From the NCBI GenBank assembly GCA_963768185.1, contig CAVYGS010000005.1, forward strand, positions 868,001 to 932,000: DNA of 64,000 nucleotides. Direction: 5' to 3'. This DNA comes from Palsa-461 sp963768185. Lineage in GTDB: Bacteria > Actinomycetota > Acidimicrobiia > Acidimicrobiales > RAAP-2. The notes beneath the pieces were generated by a model. The model made no database searches. It saw only the letters and a program-made list of their open reading frames with translations, and was not told where the DNA came from. Below are positions 1 through 9,728 of this stretch, in pieces (positions within the stretch are counted from its first letter, which is position 1; each line of letters opens with the position of its first letter). The position numbers and the translations under genes are program-made.

Positions 1-2
1 TC

Positions 3-902
3 TGGGGGACCACGTACCTTGCGATCAGGGTGGGCGTGCGCGAACTGCCGCCGCTGCTCTTCGCGGGCTTCCGCTTCATCGTGGCCGGGGCGCTCCTCTA
101 CCCCATCGCCCATCGGCTGGCGGCGCGCCAGGCCCAGACGCTCGGCGGGACATCCCGACACGGTGCCCGTGCGTGGGTCGCGGCAGCTGCGGTCGGGATC
201 CTCCTTCCGGCCGGTGGCAACGGCACCGTGACCTTCGCCGAGACCCGGATCGCGTCGGGACTGGCGGCCGTCCTGATCGCCACCGTGCCGCTTTGGATCG
301 TCGTGTTCGCCCGCGTGCTCCAGGGACAGCCGATCACGCGACGAGCAATGCTCGGCCTCCTGATCGGCCTGGGCGGGGTCGCCATCCTGACCGGTGGGGG
401 CCAGACGTCAGGGCATCTCGGGTACGTGGTGCTCACGCTCGGGGCTGCGGCGTCATGGGCGTTCGGGTCGGTGCTCGGGCACCAGCTCCCGCTGCCTCGC
501 CAGATCCTGCTGGCCGCGTCGATGGAGATGCTGGTCGGGGGCGTCGCCCTCGTCATCCTCGGCGCGTCCACCGGAGAGTTCTCCCACGTGGACCTTTCGA
601 CGATTCCCACCACCTCGTGGATCGCGCTCGCGTACCTGATCGGCCCCGGCTCGATCCTCGCCTACAGCGCATACGGGTACGCGCTGAGCCACCTCCGGGT
701 CACGACTGTCGCCACCTACGCGTACGTCAACCCAGTGGTGGCACTCGTCGCGGGCGTCGTCCTGCTGGGTGAGCATCTCACCTGGACCCAGGGACTTGGA
801 GCGGCCGTCGTGGTGGGCTCGCTGCTCATCACAGTGCCCGCGACTCGCAGTACCCAGGACCTGCCTGCGGCGACCGACGAATCGCCGACGCCGTCGAACT
901 GA
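3..902 (+). CDS. EamA/DMT-family transporter (5' truncated by window)
   Basis: Inner-membrane drug/metabolite transporter of the EamA family; the substrate cannot be read from the sequence. The frame is open to the left edge and the codons from position 3 read WGTTYLAIRVGVRELPP, the usual first-helix region of DMT proteins, so only the first few residues are missing. Successive hydrophobic helices with two EamA repeats follow, for example WAFGSVLG at the start of the second half and AYVNPVVALVAGVVLLGEH near the end. The tail is hydrophilic and Thr/Pro rich. It converges on the leftward acyl-CoA synthetase gene. Confidence 0.88.
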   Translation, partial: WGTTYLAIRVGVRELPPLLFAGFRFIVAGALLYPIAHRLAARQAQTLGGTSRHGARAWVAAAAVGILLPAGGNGTVTFAETRIASGLAAVLIATVPLWIVVFARVLQGQPITRRAMLGLLIGLGGVAILTGGGQTSGHLGYVVLTLGAAASWAFGSVLGHQLPLPRQILLAASMEMLVGGVALVILGASTGEFSHVDLSTIPTTSWIALAYLIGPGSILAYSAYGYALSHLRVTTVATYAYVNPVVALVAGVVLLGEHLTWTQGLGAAVVVGSLLITVPATRSTQDLPAATDESPTPSN

Positions 903-975
903 TCACCGGTGCAGGGGTCCGCGCCCCCCGAGTCGGTCGACCGGTTGGAGCCCGGCGGACGACGGCTCGGTCGAG

Positions 976-2520
976 TCAGACGATGTGTGTGGAGTGGTCC
1001 TGCCAGTACTTGTCGCGCAGGAGCCGCTTGTAGAGCTTCCCGGTCGGCAGGCGAGGCAGCTCGTCCTGGAAGTCGATCGTGCGCGGGCACTTGAAGTGGG
1101 CGAGGTTCTCACGGCAGAAGGCGATCAACTCCCGCTCGAGCGCGGGACCCGTTTCCAGCCCCGGCATCGCCTGGACGACGCCTTTCACGGCCTCGCCAAG
1201 GTCCTCATCGGGCACCCCGATCACAGCCGCATCCATCACCTTGGGGTGGGTAATCAGGAGGTTCTCGGTCTCCTGCGGGTAGATGTTCACCCCACCCGAG
1301 ATGATCATGTACGTCTTGCGGTCCGTGAGGTAGAGGTAACCCTCCTCGTCGAGGTAGCCGACGTCACCGACGGTGCTGGTGTCCCCCGCCGCGTTCCGTG
1401 ACTCGGCCGTTTTCTCGGGGTCGTTGAAGTACTCGAAGTTCGTGCCGCCCTTGAACCAGACGGTCCCCGAGACCCCCGGCGGGCATTGGTTGCCGTCCTC
1501 GTCGAGAATCAGGACCTCGGTGCCGATTGCCCGGCCCACCGTCCCCTTGTGCGCCAGCCACTGCTCGGAGTCGACGAACGTGGACCCGTTGCCCTCGGTG
1601 GCTGCGTAGTACTCGAGGATGATCGGACCGAACCACTCGATCATCTGCTCCTTGACCGGGATCGGGCAGGGAGCCGCCGCGTGCACGATCACCTCGAGCG
1701 AGGAGACGTCGGCCGCCTCGCGAACCTCTCTGGGGAGCTTGAGCAGCCTCGAGAACATGGTCGGTACCACCTGGGAGTGGGTGACCCGATGGCGGCCCAC
1801 CAACTCGAGGTATTGCGCCGGATCGAAGTGCTCCATGATCACCGACGTCGCGCCCATGCGAATCGCGTTGCCCACGCTGGCCTGCGGGGCCGAGTGATAC
1901 AGGGGCGCGGGGTTCAGGTACACCATCCCTTCCCGAAACCGCCAGAGCATCCGAAGCGCCCCGCTGAGCGGGGTGTCGGCGGGCGCGATCTCGGGCAGCG
2001 GGCGGACGATACCCTTGGGGCGCCCGGTTGTCCCCGACGAATACATCATCGGCATCCCGAGCTGTTCGTCGTCTATCGGCACAGAGGGGTAGGCCGACGT
2101 CGCGTCCTCCCAGGACTCGAACGGCGCGTGGGTCCCGCCGCCGATCATGAGCCAACGGTCCACATTGGGGCACAGCGGGGGCAGCTGCCGTGCGACTTCC
2201 GCCTTGGCCGCGCTGGCTACGACGACACGGGATCGCGAGTCGTTGACGATGTAGGCGACCTCGTCGACCGACAGGTACGAGTTGACGCAGGTGTAGTAAG
2301 CGCCAGTGCGCTCGCCGCCCCCCTCGGTCATCAGCATCCGCGGGTTGTTGTCCGAGAAAATCGCGATGTGGTCACCACGCGTGATGCCGGTGTCGCGTAG
2401 CAGGTGGGCCATGCGGTTGGCCGCGGCTTCGTATTGACCGAAGGTGACGACCTCGCCGCCCGTCGCCATGATGAAGGCCGGCTTCTCTGGATCGGTCCGG
2501 GCGGCCTCTGGGGCGTACAT
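976..2520 (-). CDS. AMP-dependent acyl-CoA synthetase/ligase
   Basis: Class I adenylate-forming enzyme that activates a carboxylic acid with ATP and then CoA. The 514-aa protein has the P-loop YSSGTTGRPKG at about residue 160, the YYAATEG motif, and the C-terminal hinge GDVGYLDEEGYLYLTDRKTYM followed by SGGVNIYPQE. ATG at 2520 is preferred because AAGGAG lies upstream at acceptable spacing; a start at 2562 is open but has no such site. It is divergent from the amino-acid dehydrogenase at 2808. Substrate class (fatty, branched or aromatic acid) is unresolved. Confidence 0.9.
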   Translation of the reverse strand: MYAPEAARTDPEKPAFIMATGGEVVTFGQYEAAANRMAHLLRDTGITRGDHIAIFSDNNPRMLMTEGGGERTGAYYTCVNSYLSVDEVAYIVNDSRSRVVVASAAKAEVARQLPPLCPNVDRWLMIGGGTHAPFESWEDATSAYPSVPIDDEQLGMPMMYSSGTTGRPKGIVRPLPEIAPADTPLSGALRMLWRFREGMVYLNPAPLYHSAPQASVGNAIRMGATSVIMEHFDPAQYLELVGRHRVTHSQVVPTMFSRLLKLPREVREAADVSSLEVIVHAAAPCPIPVKEQMIEWFGPIILEYYAATEGNGSTFVDSEQWLAHKGTVGRAIGTEVLILDEDGNQCPPGVSGTVWFKGGTNFEYFNDPEKTAESRNAAGDTSTVGDVGYLDEEGYLYLTDRKTYMIISGGVNIYPQETENLLITHPKVMDAAVIGVPDEDLGEAVKGVVQAMPGLETGPALERELIAFCRENLAHFKCPRTIDFQDELPRLPTGKLYKRLLRDKYWQDHSTHIV

Positions 2521-2807
2521 GGCTGATCCGATCTCCTTGGCGAGTGTCGTGCGAGGGCACACAGCGTCAAGCCACTCTGCGGTCTAGGGCGCCGACACGT
2601 GACTCGGCCCTCCGATCGCCCGGCATTCTCGCATACGGCCATTCGCGTGCGCCGGGGCGGGAGCTGCTGTCCGGCCGGTCACCTGGGCGCACCGGGCGTC
2701 GGCCGGGACCAATACCCTGCAAGCGGTGGCACCTGGGAGTAGGACTGTCCTGTGAGACTCGCCGAGCAAGGACGCTGCGGTGGGCGCTCCAAGGAGGCGA
2801 GCGCACC
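2521..2807. other. Divergent intergenic region, acyl-CoA synthetase / amino-acid dehydrogenase
   Basis: No convincing gene in this 287-bp gap between two divergent genes. It must hold both promoters. The only clear signals are the ribosome-binding sites: AAGGAG for the leftward gene and AAGGAGG just before 2808. No strong palindrome was seen. Confidence 0.5.
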
Positions 2808-3854
2808 ATGACGCTCGCCACCAGCGACGCCGGGCTGGACCTCGACCAGACCGAGGAGCTGGTGGTGGTTCACGACCGCACGAGCGGGCTCGGAGCCGCG
2901 ATCGCGATCGACGACACCACCCTCGGGCCGGGCATCGGCGGCATCCGCTGGCGCCCCTACCCCGACGAGGCATCGGCGATCACCGAGGTCCGTCGACTTG
3001 CGCGGGTGATGACGCTCAAGAGCGCGGTCGCCGGGATCCCGAGCGGGGGTGCGAAATCCGTCATCTTCCGGCCCCAGCCCACCATGGAGGAGACGACGAG
3101 GCGCGCCGTGCTCGAGGCATTCGGTCGCGTGGTCAAGCGGCTCGGCGGCCGCTACGTCCCGGGGTTGGACATGGGTACAGCACTGGAGGACCTCCAGGTC
3201 ATCGCGACCCAGGCACCGGACATCTGCGTGATCGAACCCTCCGAGCAGACCTCGGTCGGGGTGTTCGCCGGCATCGCCGCGGCAGCGGAGGTGCGTTGGG
3301 GCACCGGGATTTCGGGAAAGACCGTACTCATCCAGGGCGCGGGCCACGTCGGGTCGGGCCTTGCCACCCGGCTGGCAGAAGCCGGCGCGATCGTTGCGGT
3401 GGCCGACGTCGATGAGGAGCTGGCCCGACGCGCCGCGAAAGCAAGCGATGGCGTCGTCGTCGCGGCCAGCGAAGTGATCGGCTACCCCTGCGACGTGTTT
3501 GCGCCCTGCGCCATCGGACGGCTGGTCGACCGCGCGACGGTCGACAGCTTCGCCTGCGAGGTCATCGCCGGTGCAGCCAACGACGTCCTTGCCCACCGGG
3601 GCGGCGCCGAGCTGCTCCGAGACCGGGGCATCGACTACGTGCCCGACTTTCTGATCAACTCGGGCGGCGTGGTCGCGATCTATGCGGCGCGGGCCGGGTG
3701 GGACGCGGCGAAGACTTCCGAGTGGGTCGGCGCGATCGGCCCCCGGGTCGGCGAAGTGCTGCGGGAGGCGCGCCGCACGGGCCGGACTCCGCTCGTCACC
3801 GCCGAGGAGATCGCAAGCCAGCGCATCGGGCACCCGGTCTCGGTGCCGGACTGA
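2808..3854 (+). CDS. Leu/Phe/Val-type amino acid dehydrogenase
   Basis: NAD-dependent oxidative deaminase of the Glu/Leu/Phe/Val dehydrogenase family, cytosolic, 348 aa, close in size to leucine and phenylalanine dehydrogenases rather than GdhA. The catalytic segment VMTLKSAVAGIPSGGAKSVI carries the two expected lysines (K71, K83). The Rossmann segment is IQGAGHVGSGLATRLAEAGA, and NSGGVVAIY appears near the C terminus. The start follows AAGGAGG at 9-nt spacing. It ends 4 bp before the fused indolepyruvate oxidoreductase gene, so the pair is almost certainly co-transcribed: amino acid to 2-oxoacid to acyl-CoA. Confidence 0.9.
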   Translation: MTLATSDAGLDLDQTEELVVVHDRTSGLGAAIAIDDTTLGPGIGGIRWRPYPDEASAITEVRRLARVMTLKSAVAGIPSGGAKSVIFRPQPTMEETTRRAVLEAFGRVVKRLGGRYVPGLDMGTALEDLQVIATQAPDICVIEPSEQTSVGVFAGIAAAAEVRWGTGISGKTVLIQGAGHVGSGLATRLAEAGAIVAVADVDEELARRAAKASDGVVVAASEVIGYPCDVFAPCAIGRLVDRATVDSFACEVIAGAANDVLAHRGGAELLRDRGIDYVPDFLINSGGVVAIYAARAGWDAAKTSEWVGAIGPRVGEVLREARRTGRTPLVTAEEIASQRIGHPVSVPD

Positions 3855-3858
3855 TCGG

Positions 3859-6800
3859 ATGCAGACGGCGCAGCGCACCACGACCACTGGTCCAGACGCC
3901 TCGCTTCGTGAGGTCTCGCTCTCGGACAAGTACACGGCGACCTCGGGACGGATCTTCATCTCGGGCATCGAAGCGCTCGTCCGGCTGACCCTGGATCAGC
4001 GGCGGCTCGACCGCTCGCGCGGGCTGAACACGGCCGCCTTCGTGTGCGGCTACGAGGGCTCGCCACTCGGTGGCCTGGACCTCGAGCTCCAGCGCAACGC
4101 CTCTCTCCTGCACGAAGCCTCGGTGGTCTTCCGGCCCGGGGTCAACGAGGAGCTCGCAGCGACAGCCGTCGCCGGGAGTCAGCTCCTCGGACAGCTCCCA
4201 GGGCGGCGTCACGACGGGGTCGCGGGGTTCTGGTACGGGAAGAACCCTGGCCTCGACCGTGCGGCGGACGCAATCCGTCACGGCAACCTTTCGGGCACCT
4301 CCCCGCTCGGTGGTGCGGTCGCCATCGTGGGCGACGACCCGACCTGCAAGTCCTCGACGATCCCCTCATCGTGCGAGCAGATGACCAGGAGTCTCCTCGT
4401 CCCGCTCCTCACGCCTTCGTCGGTGGCCGAGGTGCTGACCTTCGGGCTACACGCCGTCGCGATCTCGCGCTACGCCGGCACCTGGGTCGCCATGAAAATT
4501 GTGGCCGACATCGCCGATGGGTCGGCCACGGTCGACCTGCAGGACCCGGCTTCGCTGATCCCCGCCCCCGATCCCGGGCGCGAGATCCACGAGCCGGTCC
4601 TGATCGGACCCCAATCCCTCGACGCGGAGCGTCGCCTGCACGCGTTCCGACTCCCACGGGTCGGCGAGTACGCCCACCACGCGGGCCTGAATGCGATCCA
4701 CTTCGAGCCGCGCCGACCACGTTTCGCCATCGTCGCTCCGGGACTTCCATTTGCCACCGTGCTGCGGGCGCTCAGCGACCTTGGCCTCACCGAGCCCGAC
4801 CTCGACGAGCTCGGAGTCCGACTGGTCCGCATCGGCATGGCGTGGCCGAATGAGCCGCTGCCACTACGTGAGCTCGTGGCGGGGGTCGATGAGGTGCTGG
4901 TGGTCGAAGACAAGGTCTCCTTCGTCGAGTCACAGCTGAAAGAGGCCCTCTACCGCCAGCCGCACCAGCCGGTGATCGTCGGACACACCGACGAGGTGGG
5001 TCGCCCGCTCATGCCCCCGTCGGGCGCCGTGACGGCGGAGATGGTGGCGGGCGTGCTCGCTCGGAGGATCGCTCTCCCGGAGCGGTCCCGGCATTGGCTC
5101 CAACGCATGACGGTACGTGAGCGTCTCACGCTGCGCGTGGCAACCGAGGACGAGATCGAAGATCCCCCGGACCGTGCACCCTTCTTCTGCTCGGGGTGTC
5201 CGCACAACATTTCGACGCGCGCCGACGACGATCAGCTGGTCGGGCTCGGCATCGGCTGCCACATCATGGTCGCGCTACATGACGACGGGCGTGGCCACCA
5301 GGTCGGAATGACCCAGATGGGCGGCGAGGGCGCGCAGTGGATTGGGCTCGCGCCCTTCACCGACGACGAGCATTACTTCCAGAACCTGGGCGATGGGACT
5401 TTTTTCCATTCCGGCTCCCTCGCACTGCGCGCCGCGGTCGCCGCGGATGTGAATCTCACGTACAAGTTGCTGTTCAATCACGCGGTCGCGATGACCGGCG
5501 GACAGGATCCGACGGGTTCCCGGAGCGTCGAGTCGGTCGTCGACCTGCTGGCCGCCGAAGGAGTCCGCAAGGTGGTGGTCACCACCGCCGACCCGGCGGC
5601 CTATCACAAGGTGCGGCTCAACCCAATCGCAACGGTGCGCCACCGCGACGACTTGGCCGATATCCAACGCGAACTCGGCGCCTCGGCCGGTGTCAGCGTG
5701 TTGCTGCACGACGACTGGTGTGCCGCCGAAGAACGGCGGCTGCGGCGCCGTGGCGCGCTGCCGACTCCCAAACGGCGGATTTGGATCAACGAGCGCGTGT
5801 GCGAGGGATGTGGCGACTGCGTGTCCAAGGCGACCTGCATGTCTCTGGTCCCGGTGGCCACCCAGTACGGGCGCAAGACCGCGGTCGACCAGCAGTCCTG
5901 CAACCTCGACTACTCGTGCGTGCGCGGCGACTGCCCGTCGTTCGTCGAGGTCCTCGGCACCCCGAAGCCGGCCGACGTCGCCGACCCGCCGTTCGAGCCT
6001 GGGGAGCCGGTCACCAGGGTCCCCGACACGGTGCTCGTCCGCATGCCGGGGATCGGAGGCACCGGGGTCGTCACGGTTTCGCGCATCTTGCAGATGGCGG
6101 CCCACCTGGCCGGGCGTTTCGCGGCGGGGGTCGAGCAGACCGGGCTGGCACAAAAGGGTGGCCCGGTGGTCTCCGACGTGAGGATCTCCTCGGAGCCCAT
6201 CGGCGGCGCGGTGCGGGCCTCCGCGCGCTCGGCCGACCTGCTGCTCGGGTTCGACCTCTTCGGGGCGGCCTCCGCGTCCAACCTGTCGGTCTGCGACCGC
6301 GACCGCACGGTCCCCGTCGTGAACACGGCGCAGATCCCGACCGTTCCGCTCGCCCAGGACCCGCTCAGCCGGTTCCCCAGGTCGACGTCGCTGGTCGCCC
6401 GCATCGCCGGCCAGTGCCGGCCGGACGAGGGCCTCTTCCTCGACGCCGAGTGGATCGCCAACCGCCTGCACCTGGCCTCGAACATGGTGCTCCTTGGCGC
6501 CGCATACCAGCACGGGTGTCTGCCGGTGCCGGCCGAGGCGATCGAGACGGCGATCGTCCTCAACGGCGTCGCGCCCGGCGACAACGTGCGGGCGTTCCGC
6601 TGGGGGCGTGCTGCAGCAGCCGACCCCGATGCGGTCCACCGAACCCTCGCCCCCACCGCACCGATGTCTGCCGCGCCCGACACCTTCGAGGAGTTGGTCG
6701 AGGCCAGGACGGCGGAGCTCGTGACGTACCAGAACGAGCGCTACGCGCAGGAATACCGCTCCGCCGTCCAGGCGGTGGCCGAGCGCGAGCACCACCTGCT

Positions 6801-7338
6801 CGGCGGTGTGGACGATGGACGCGTCGCCGACGCCTTCGCCGCTGGGCTCTTCAAGCTCATGGCCTACAAGGACGAGTACGAGGTGGCCCGCCTCCATCTC
6901 GATGCGACCGAGCACGACCGCCTGGTCGACCAGTTCGGCGACAAGGCCCGCGTGCGAGTCCTGTTGCATCCGCCCGTGCTTCGGACGCTCGGCCTTCGGC
7001 GCAAGATCCGCCTCGGGCGCTCCGCCAGGCCAGCCTTTCGGGCGCTCGTGGCGATGCGCCGGCTGCGCGGCAGCATGTTCGATCCGTTCGGCCGCACCGC
7101 GATCCGCCGCCTCGAGCGGCGCCTGCCCGGCGAGTACCGCGCTGCCGTCGATGCCGCCATGGAACACCTCGACAAGGACACCGTCGGCCTCGTCGTCCAG
7201 ATCGCCGAGCTCCCGGACCTCATCCGGGGGTACGAATCGATCAAGGAAGACAACGTCGAGCGTTTCCGCGCCCGCCTCGACGAGCTGACGAAGGACCTCG
7301 CGAGCGCGACCATCGGGCGCCCCATTCCTCAAGGCTGA
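3859..7338 (+). CDS. Fused indolepyruvate/2-oxoacid:ferredoxin oxidoreductase
   Basis: Oxidatively decarboxylates aryl or branched 2-oxoacids to acyl-CoA, passing electrons to ferredoxin. At 1159 aa it is the single-chain form combining IorA and IorB functions. The N-terminal pyrimidine-binding region includes CGYEGSPLGGLDLE. The thiamine-diphosphate region has CSGCPHN near residue 445 and GIGCHIM soon after. Cysteines CEGCGDC and CNLDYSCVRGDC near residues 645-690 form an iron-sulfur domain. The gamma-like domain begins at about residue 723 with MPGIGGTGVVTVSRIL. ATG 3859 sits 4 bp after the dehydrogenase stop. Long antisense reading frames over this gene are composition artefacts. Confidence 0.93.
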   Translation: MQTAQRTTTTGPDASLREVSLSDKYTATSGRIFISGIEALVRLTLDQRRLDRSRGLNTAAFVCGYEGSPLGGLDLELQRNASLLHEASVVFRPGVNEELAATAVAGSQLLGQLPGRRHDGVAGFWYGKNPGLDRAADAIRHGNLSGTSPLGGAVAIVGDDPTCKSSTIPSSCEQMTRSLLVPLLTPSSVAEVLTFGLHAVAISRYAGTWVAMKIVADIADGSATVDLQDPASLIPAPDPGREIHEPVLIGPQSLDAERRLHAFRLPRVGEYAHHAGLNAIHFEPRRPRFAIVAPGLPFATVLRALSDLGLTEPDLDELGVRLVRIGMAWPNEPLPLRELVAGVDEVLVVEDKVSFVESQLKEALYRQPHQPVIVGHTDEVGRPLMPPSGAVTAEMVAGVLARRIALPERSRHWLQRMTVRERLTLRVATEDEIEDPPDRAPFFCSGCPHNISTRADDDQLVGLGIGCHIMVALHDDGRGHQVGMTQMGGEGAQWIGLAPFTDDEHYFQNLGDGTFFHSGSLALRAAVAADVNLTYKLLFNHAVAMTGGQDPTGSRSVESVVDLLAAEGVRKVVVTTADPAAYHKVRLNPIATVRHRDDLADIQRELGASAGVSVLLHDDWCAAEERRLRRRGALPTPKRRIWINERVCEGCGDCVSKATCMSLVPVATQYGRKTAVDQQSCNLDYSCVRGDCPSFVEVLGTPKPADVADPPFEPGEPVTRVPDTVLVRMPGIGGTGVVTVSRILQMAAHLAGRFAAGVEQTGLAQKGGPVVSDVRISSEPIGGAVRASARSADLLLGFDLFGAASASNLSVCDRDRTVPVVNTAQIPTVPLAQDPLSRFPRSTSLVARIAGQCRPDEGLFLDAEWIANRLHLASNMVLLGAAYQHGCLPVPAEAIETAIVLNGVAPGDNVRAFRWGRAAAADPDAVHRTLAPTAPMSAAPDTFEELVEARTAELVTYQNERYAQEYRSAVQAVAEREHHLLGGVDDGRVADAFAAGLFKLMAYKDEYEVARLHLDATEHDRLVDQFGDKARVRVLLHPPVLRTLGLRRKIRLGRSARPAFRALVAMRRLRGSMFDPFGRTAIRRLERRLPGEYRAAVDAAMEHLDKDTVGLVVQIAELPDLIRGYESIKEDNVERFRARLDELTKDLASATIGRPIPQG

Positions 7339-7405
7339 CCGCCGGCGGGCGCCGAGTGCCCCGTACCGAGAGAATGGTCCCGCTCGAGCGAGGAGGACGC
7401 CGCCC

Positions 7406-9070
7406 ATGGCCACCGTCGAGGAGATCTCGGACGCCTACGTCGAGGACATGGCCGCGGCCGACCCCGCGGCAGCGACCGCCTGGGGAGTCGCCGGCTACGA
7501 CGACCAGCTGCCTGATCTTTCCCCGGCCGGGCTCGAACAGCGCGCCGGCCTGCAGCGCCGGGCGCTGAGCCAGCTCGGAGAGGCTCCCCGCGAGACCGAG
7601 CGCGACCGGGTCGCAGCCGACGTGATGACTGAGCGGTTGACCGTCGGCCTCGAGATGCACGACTCGGGCGACGACCTGCGCCCGCTGCGGGTGATCTTCA
7701 GCCCGATCGACCAGGTGCGGCGGACCTTCGACCTCATGCGCCTGGAACAGGAGTCCGACTGGGAAACCGTGGCGACCCGCATGGACGCCGTGCCGGCCGC
7801 GTTGGAGGGCCTCCAGACCACGCTCCAAGAAGGCATCGCGCGGGGACAGGTGAGCGCCAAGCGCCAGGTTCTCGCCTGCGCGCTGCAGTGCGAGACCTGG
7901 GGCGGCCTCGACGACGCGAGGCACGCGTACTTCGCCGCCTTGGTCAGCCGCTACCCCGGGGGGCCGAGCGAGGAGCGCCTCCGTGCCGCCTCTGGGCGCG
8001 CCGCGTCTGCGTACTTGCAACTCGGCGCATGGCTGAGGAGCGACTACCTCGGAAGAGCGACCCCGCACGACGCGGCCGGCCGAGAGCGGTACGCGCTCGC
8101 GGCGCGCTACTTCACAGGGTCCGAGCTCGACCTCGAAGACACCTACGCGTTCGGATGGGATGAGCTGTACCGGATCGAGGACCGGATGCGGGCGGTCTGC
8201 GAACAAATCGTCCCCGGCGAAACACTCGCCGGGGTCGTCGAGCACCTCGAATCAGACCCGGCACGGGTCATTGACGGAGTCGACGCGTTCCAGCATTGGA
8301 ACCAGGAGCTGATCGACACGACGATCACCCAGCTGAACGGCGTGCACTTCGACATCGCCGAACCGATCCGAAAGTGCGAGGCGATGATCGCCCCGCCGGG
8401 CGGAGCGGCCGCGATGTACTACACCGGCCCAAGCGAGGACTTCTCGCGGCCCGGCCGGACCTGGTATCCGACGCTCGGCAAGACCCGCTTCCCGCTGTGG
8501 CGCGAAGTCTCGATCTGCTACCACGAGGGGGTCCCGGGCCACCACCTCCAAGTCGGCCAGGTGCGTTATCTCTCCGAATCACTCACCCGGTTCCAGCGCC
8601 TCGTCGGGTTCACCTCCGGACACGGCGAGGGCTGGGCGCTCTACGCCGAGCGGCTGATGGGCGAACTCGGCTACCTCGACGACCCCGCGTACGAGCTCGG
8701 AATGCTCTCGGCGCAGGCGATGCGCGCCGTGCGCGTCATCGTCGACATCGGGATGCACCTCGAGCTCGAGATCCCGAAGACCGAGCGCTATCACGGCGGC
8801 GAGCGGTGGACCCCCGAGCTCGCGCTGCCGTTCGTTATCGAGCGGTCGTGCTTCCCGGCCGACTTCATGGCCTCGGAGGTCGACCGGTATCTCGGGCTCC
8901 CGGGCCAGGCCATCTCCTACAAGGTCGGCGAGCGGGTGTGGCTGCAGTGCCGCCAGGCAGCCACGGATCGATGGGGCGCCGGGTTCGACCTGAAGGACTT
9001 TCACCGCTTCGCCCTCGACCTCGGCGGAATGGGCCTCGACCAGCTCGCGGTGGAGCTCGTGCGCTACTGA
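7406..9070 (+). CDS. DUF885-family metallopeptidase-like protein
   Basis: 554-aa soluble protein of the DUF885 family, which resembles zinc metallopeptidases. The signature CYHEGVPGHHLQVGQ lies near residue 371 and is followed by HGEGWALYAERLMGELGY, the usual metal-site pair of the family. ATG 7406 follows GAGGAGG. No signal peptide is evident. It lies downstream of the amino-acid dehydrogenase/ferredoxin-oxidoreductase pair in the same direction, so supply of amino acids from peptides is a plausible role (inference). It overlaps the convergent tetR-like gene by 7 bp. Confidence 0.85.
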   Translation: MATVEEISDAYVEDMAAADPAAATAWGVAGYDDQLPDLSPAGLEQRAGLQRRALSQLGEAPRETERDRVAADVMTERLTVGLEMHDSGDDLRPLRVIFSPIDQVRRTFDLMRLEQESDWETVATRMDAVPAALEGLQTTLQEGIARGQVSAKRQVLACALQCETWGGLDDARHAYFAALVSRYPGGPSEERLRAASGRAASAYLQLGAWLRSDYLGRATPHDAAGRERYALAARYFTGSELDLEDTYAFGWDELYRIEDRMRAVCEQIVPGETLAGVVEHLESDPARVIDGVDAFQHWNQELIDTTITQLNGVHFDIAEPIRKCEAMIAPPGGAAAMYYTGPSEDFSRPGRTWYPTLGKTRFPLWREVSICYHEGVPGHHLQVGQVRYLSESLTRFQRLVGFTSGHGEGWALYAERLMGELGYLDDPAYELGMLSAQAMRAVRVIVDIGMHLELEIPKTERYHGGERWTPELALPFVIERSCFPADFMASEVDRYLGLPGQAISYKVGERVWLQCRQAATDRWGAGFDLKDFHRFALDLGGMGLDQLAVELVRY

Positions 9071-9684
9071 GCCTCCGCCGGGATCCGGATCCCGCTCAGG
9101 AGGTCGACGACCAGCCCGGCAACCTCCTCACGCGCGGCGTCGCGGTCCTCGGCGTCGGCGACGTACAGGCAGGCCTCGCTGAGCGCACCGGTCAGCATCA
9201 GCGCGAGCGCCCGGAGCGGTTTGCGCTCGATGACCCCTGCGTGCATCGCCTTGCGGAGCGCACCTCGGATCGCCACCGCGCTGAACCGCGTCTCGATCGC
9301 CCGGACGGCCTCCCACCCGAGGACGCCCCGAGCGTCGTTGAGCACGATCTGGCGGACCTGTGGGTCGAGATGCGCCTCCACCCACAGCCGGCACCCGACC
9401 ACCAGGGCGGCCCACGAGTCGGGCTGGTTGAACTCGGCCACCGCCTGGTCGGAGACCTCCTGCTCGACCTGCTCGAGGACGGTCTTGAACAGGGCTTCTT
9501 TGTCCGAGAAGTGGTGGTAGAGCGCGCCCTTGGTCACCCCGGCCTCGGTCACGATCTCCTCGAGGGAGGTGGCGGCATAGCCCTGGGCGCCGAACAGCTC
9601 ACGGCCCGCCGCCACGAGGGCTGACCGGGTCGCCTCGCCCTGCGCGGCTTTTTTCGACTTGACTTCCATACCGCTGGTCTGCAT
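9064..9684 (-). CDS. TetR-family transcriptional regulator
   Basis: TetR/AcrR one-component repressor, about 206 aa. The N-terminal helix-turn-helix reads GYAATSLEEIVTEAGVTKGA then LYHHFSDKEALF; the C-terminal half is a variable ligand domain. ATG 9684 directly abuts the palindrome at 9685-9707, leaving no room for a ribosome-binding site, and the alternative ATG 9669 lacks one too, so a leaderless transcript is possible. It is divergent from the DUF4242 gene, and the palindrome in between makes autoregulation and control of that gene likely. Confidence 0.9.
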   Translation of the reverse strand: MQTSGMEVKSKKAAQGEATRSALVAAGRELFGAQGYAATSLEEIVTEAGVTKGALYHHFSDKEALFKTVLEQVEQEVSDQAVAEFNQPDSWAALVVGCRLWVEAHLDPQVRQIVLNDARGVLGWEAVRAIETRFSAVAIRGALRKAMHAGVIERKPLRALALMLTGALSEACLYVADAEDRDAAREEVAGLVVDLLSGIRIPAEAQ

Positions 9685-9707
9685 GATAGATACCGTCAGT
9701 ATTTATC
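9685..9707. promoter_or_regulatory. Palindromic operator between tetR-like and DUF4242 genes
   Basis: A 23-bp inverted repeat with the pattern GATAnATACnG-n-CnGTATnTATC: 9 of 11 positions match between the arms. It directly abuts the tetR ATG and is AT-rich in a GC-rich setting. Size, symmetry and position fit a TetR-dimer site; binding is inferred. Confidence 0.7.
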
Positions 9708-9728
9708 CAACGTACCGACCATAGGTAT

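Noticed and set aside
2679..3968. 429-aa leftward frame over the amino-acid dehydrogenase
   Set aside because: No recognisable domain; antisense to a gene with intact catalytic motifs.
5275..7413. 712-aa leftward open frame and the 743-aa rightward frame 5337-7568
   Set aside because: Both overlap the well-supported fused oxidoreductase; they are Arg/Gly/Asp-rich shadows of GC-rich codons.
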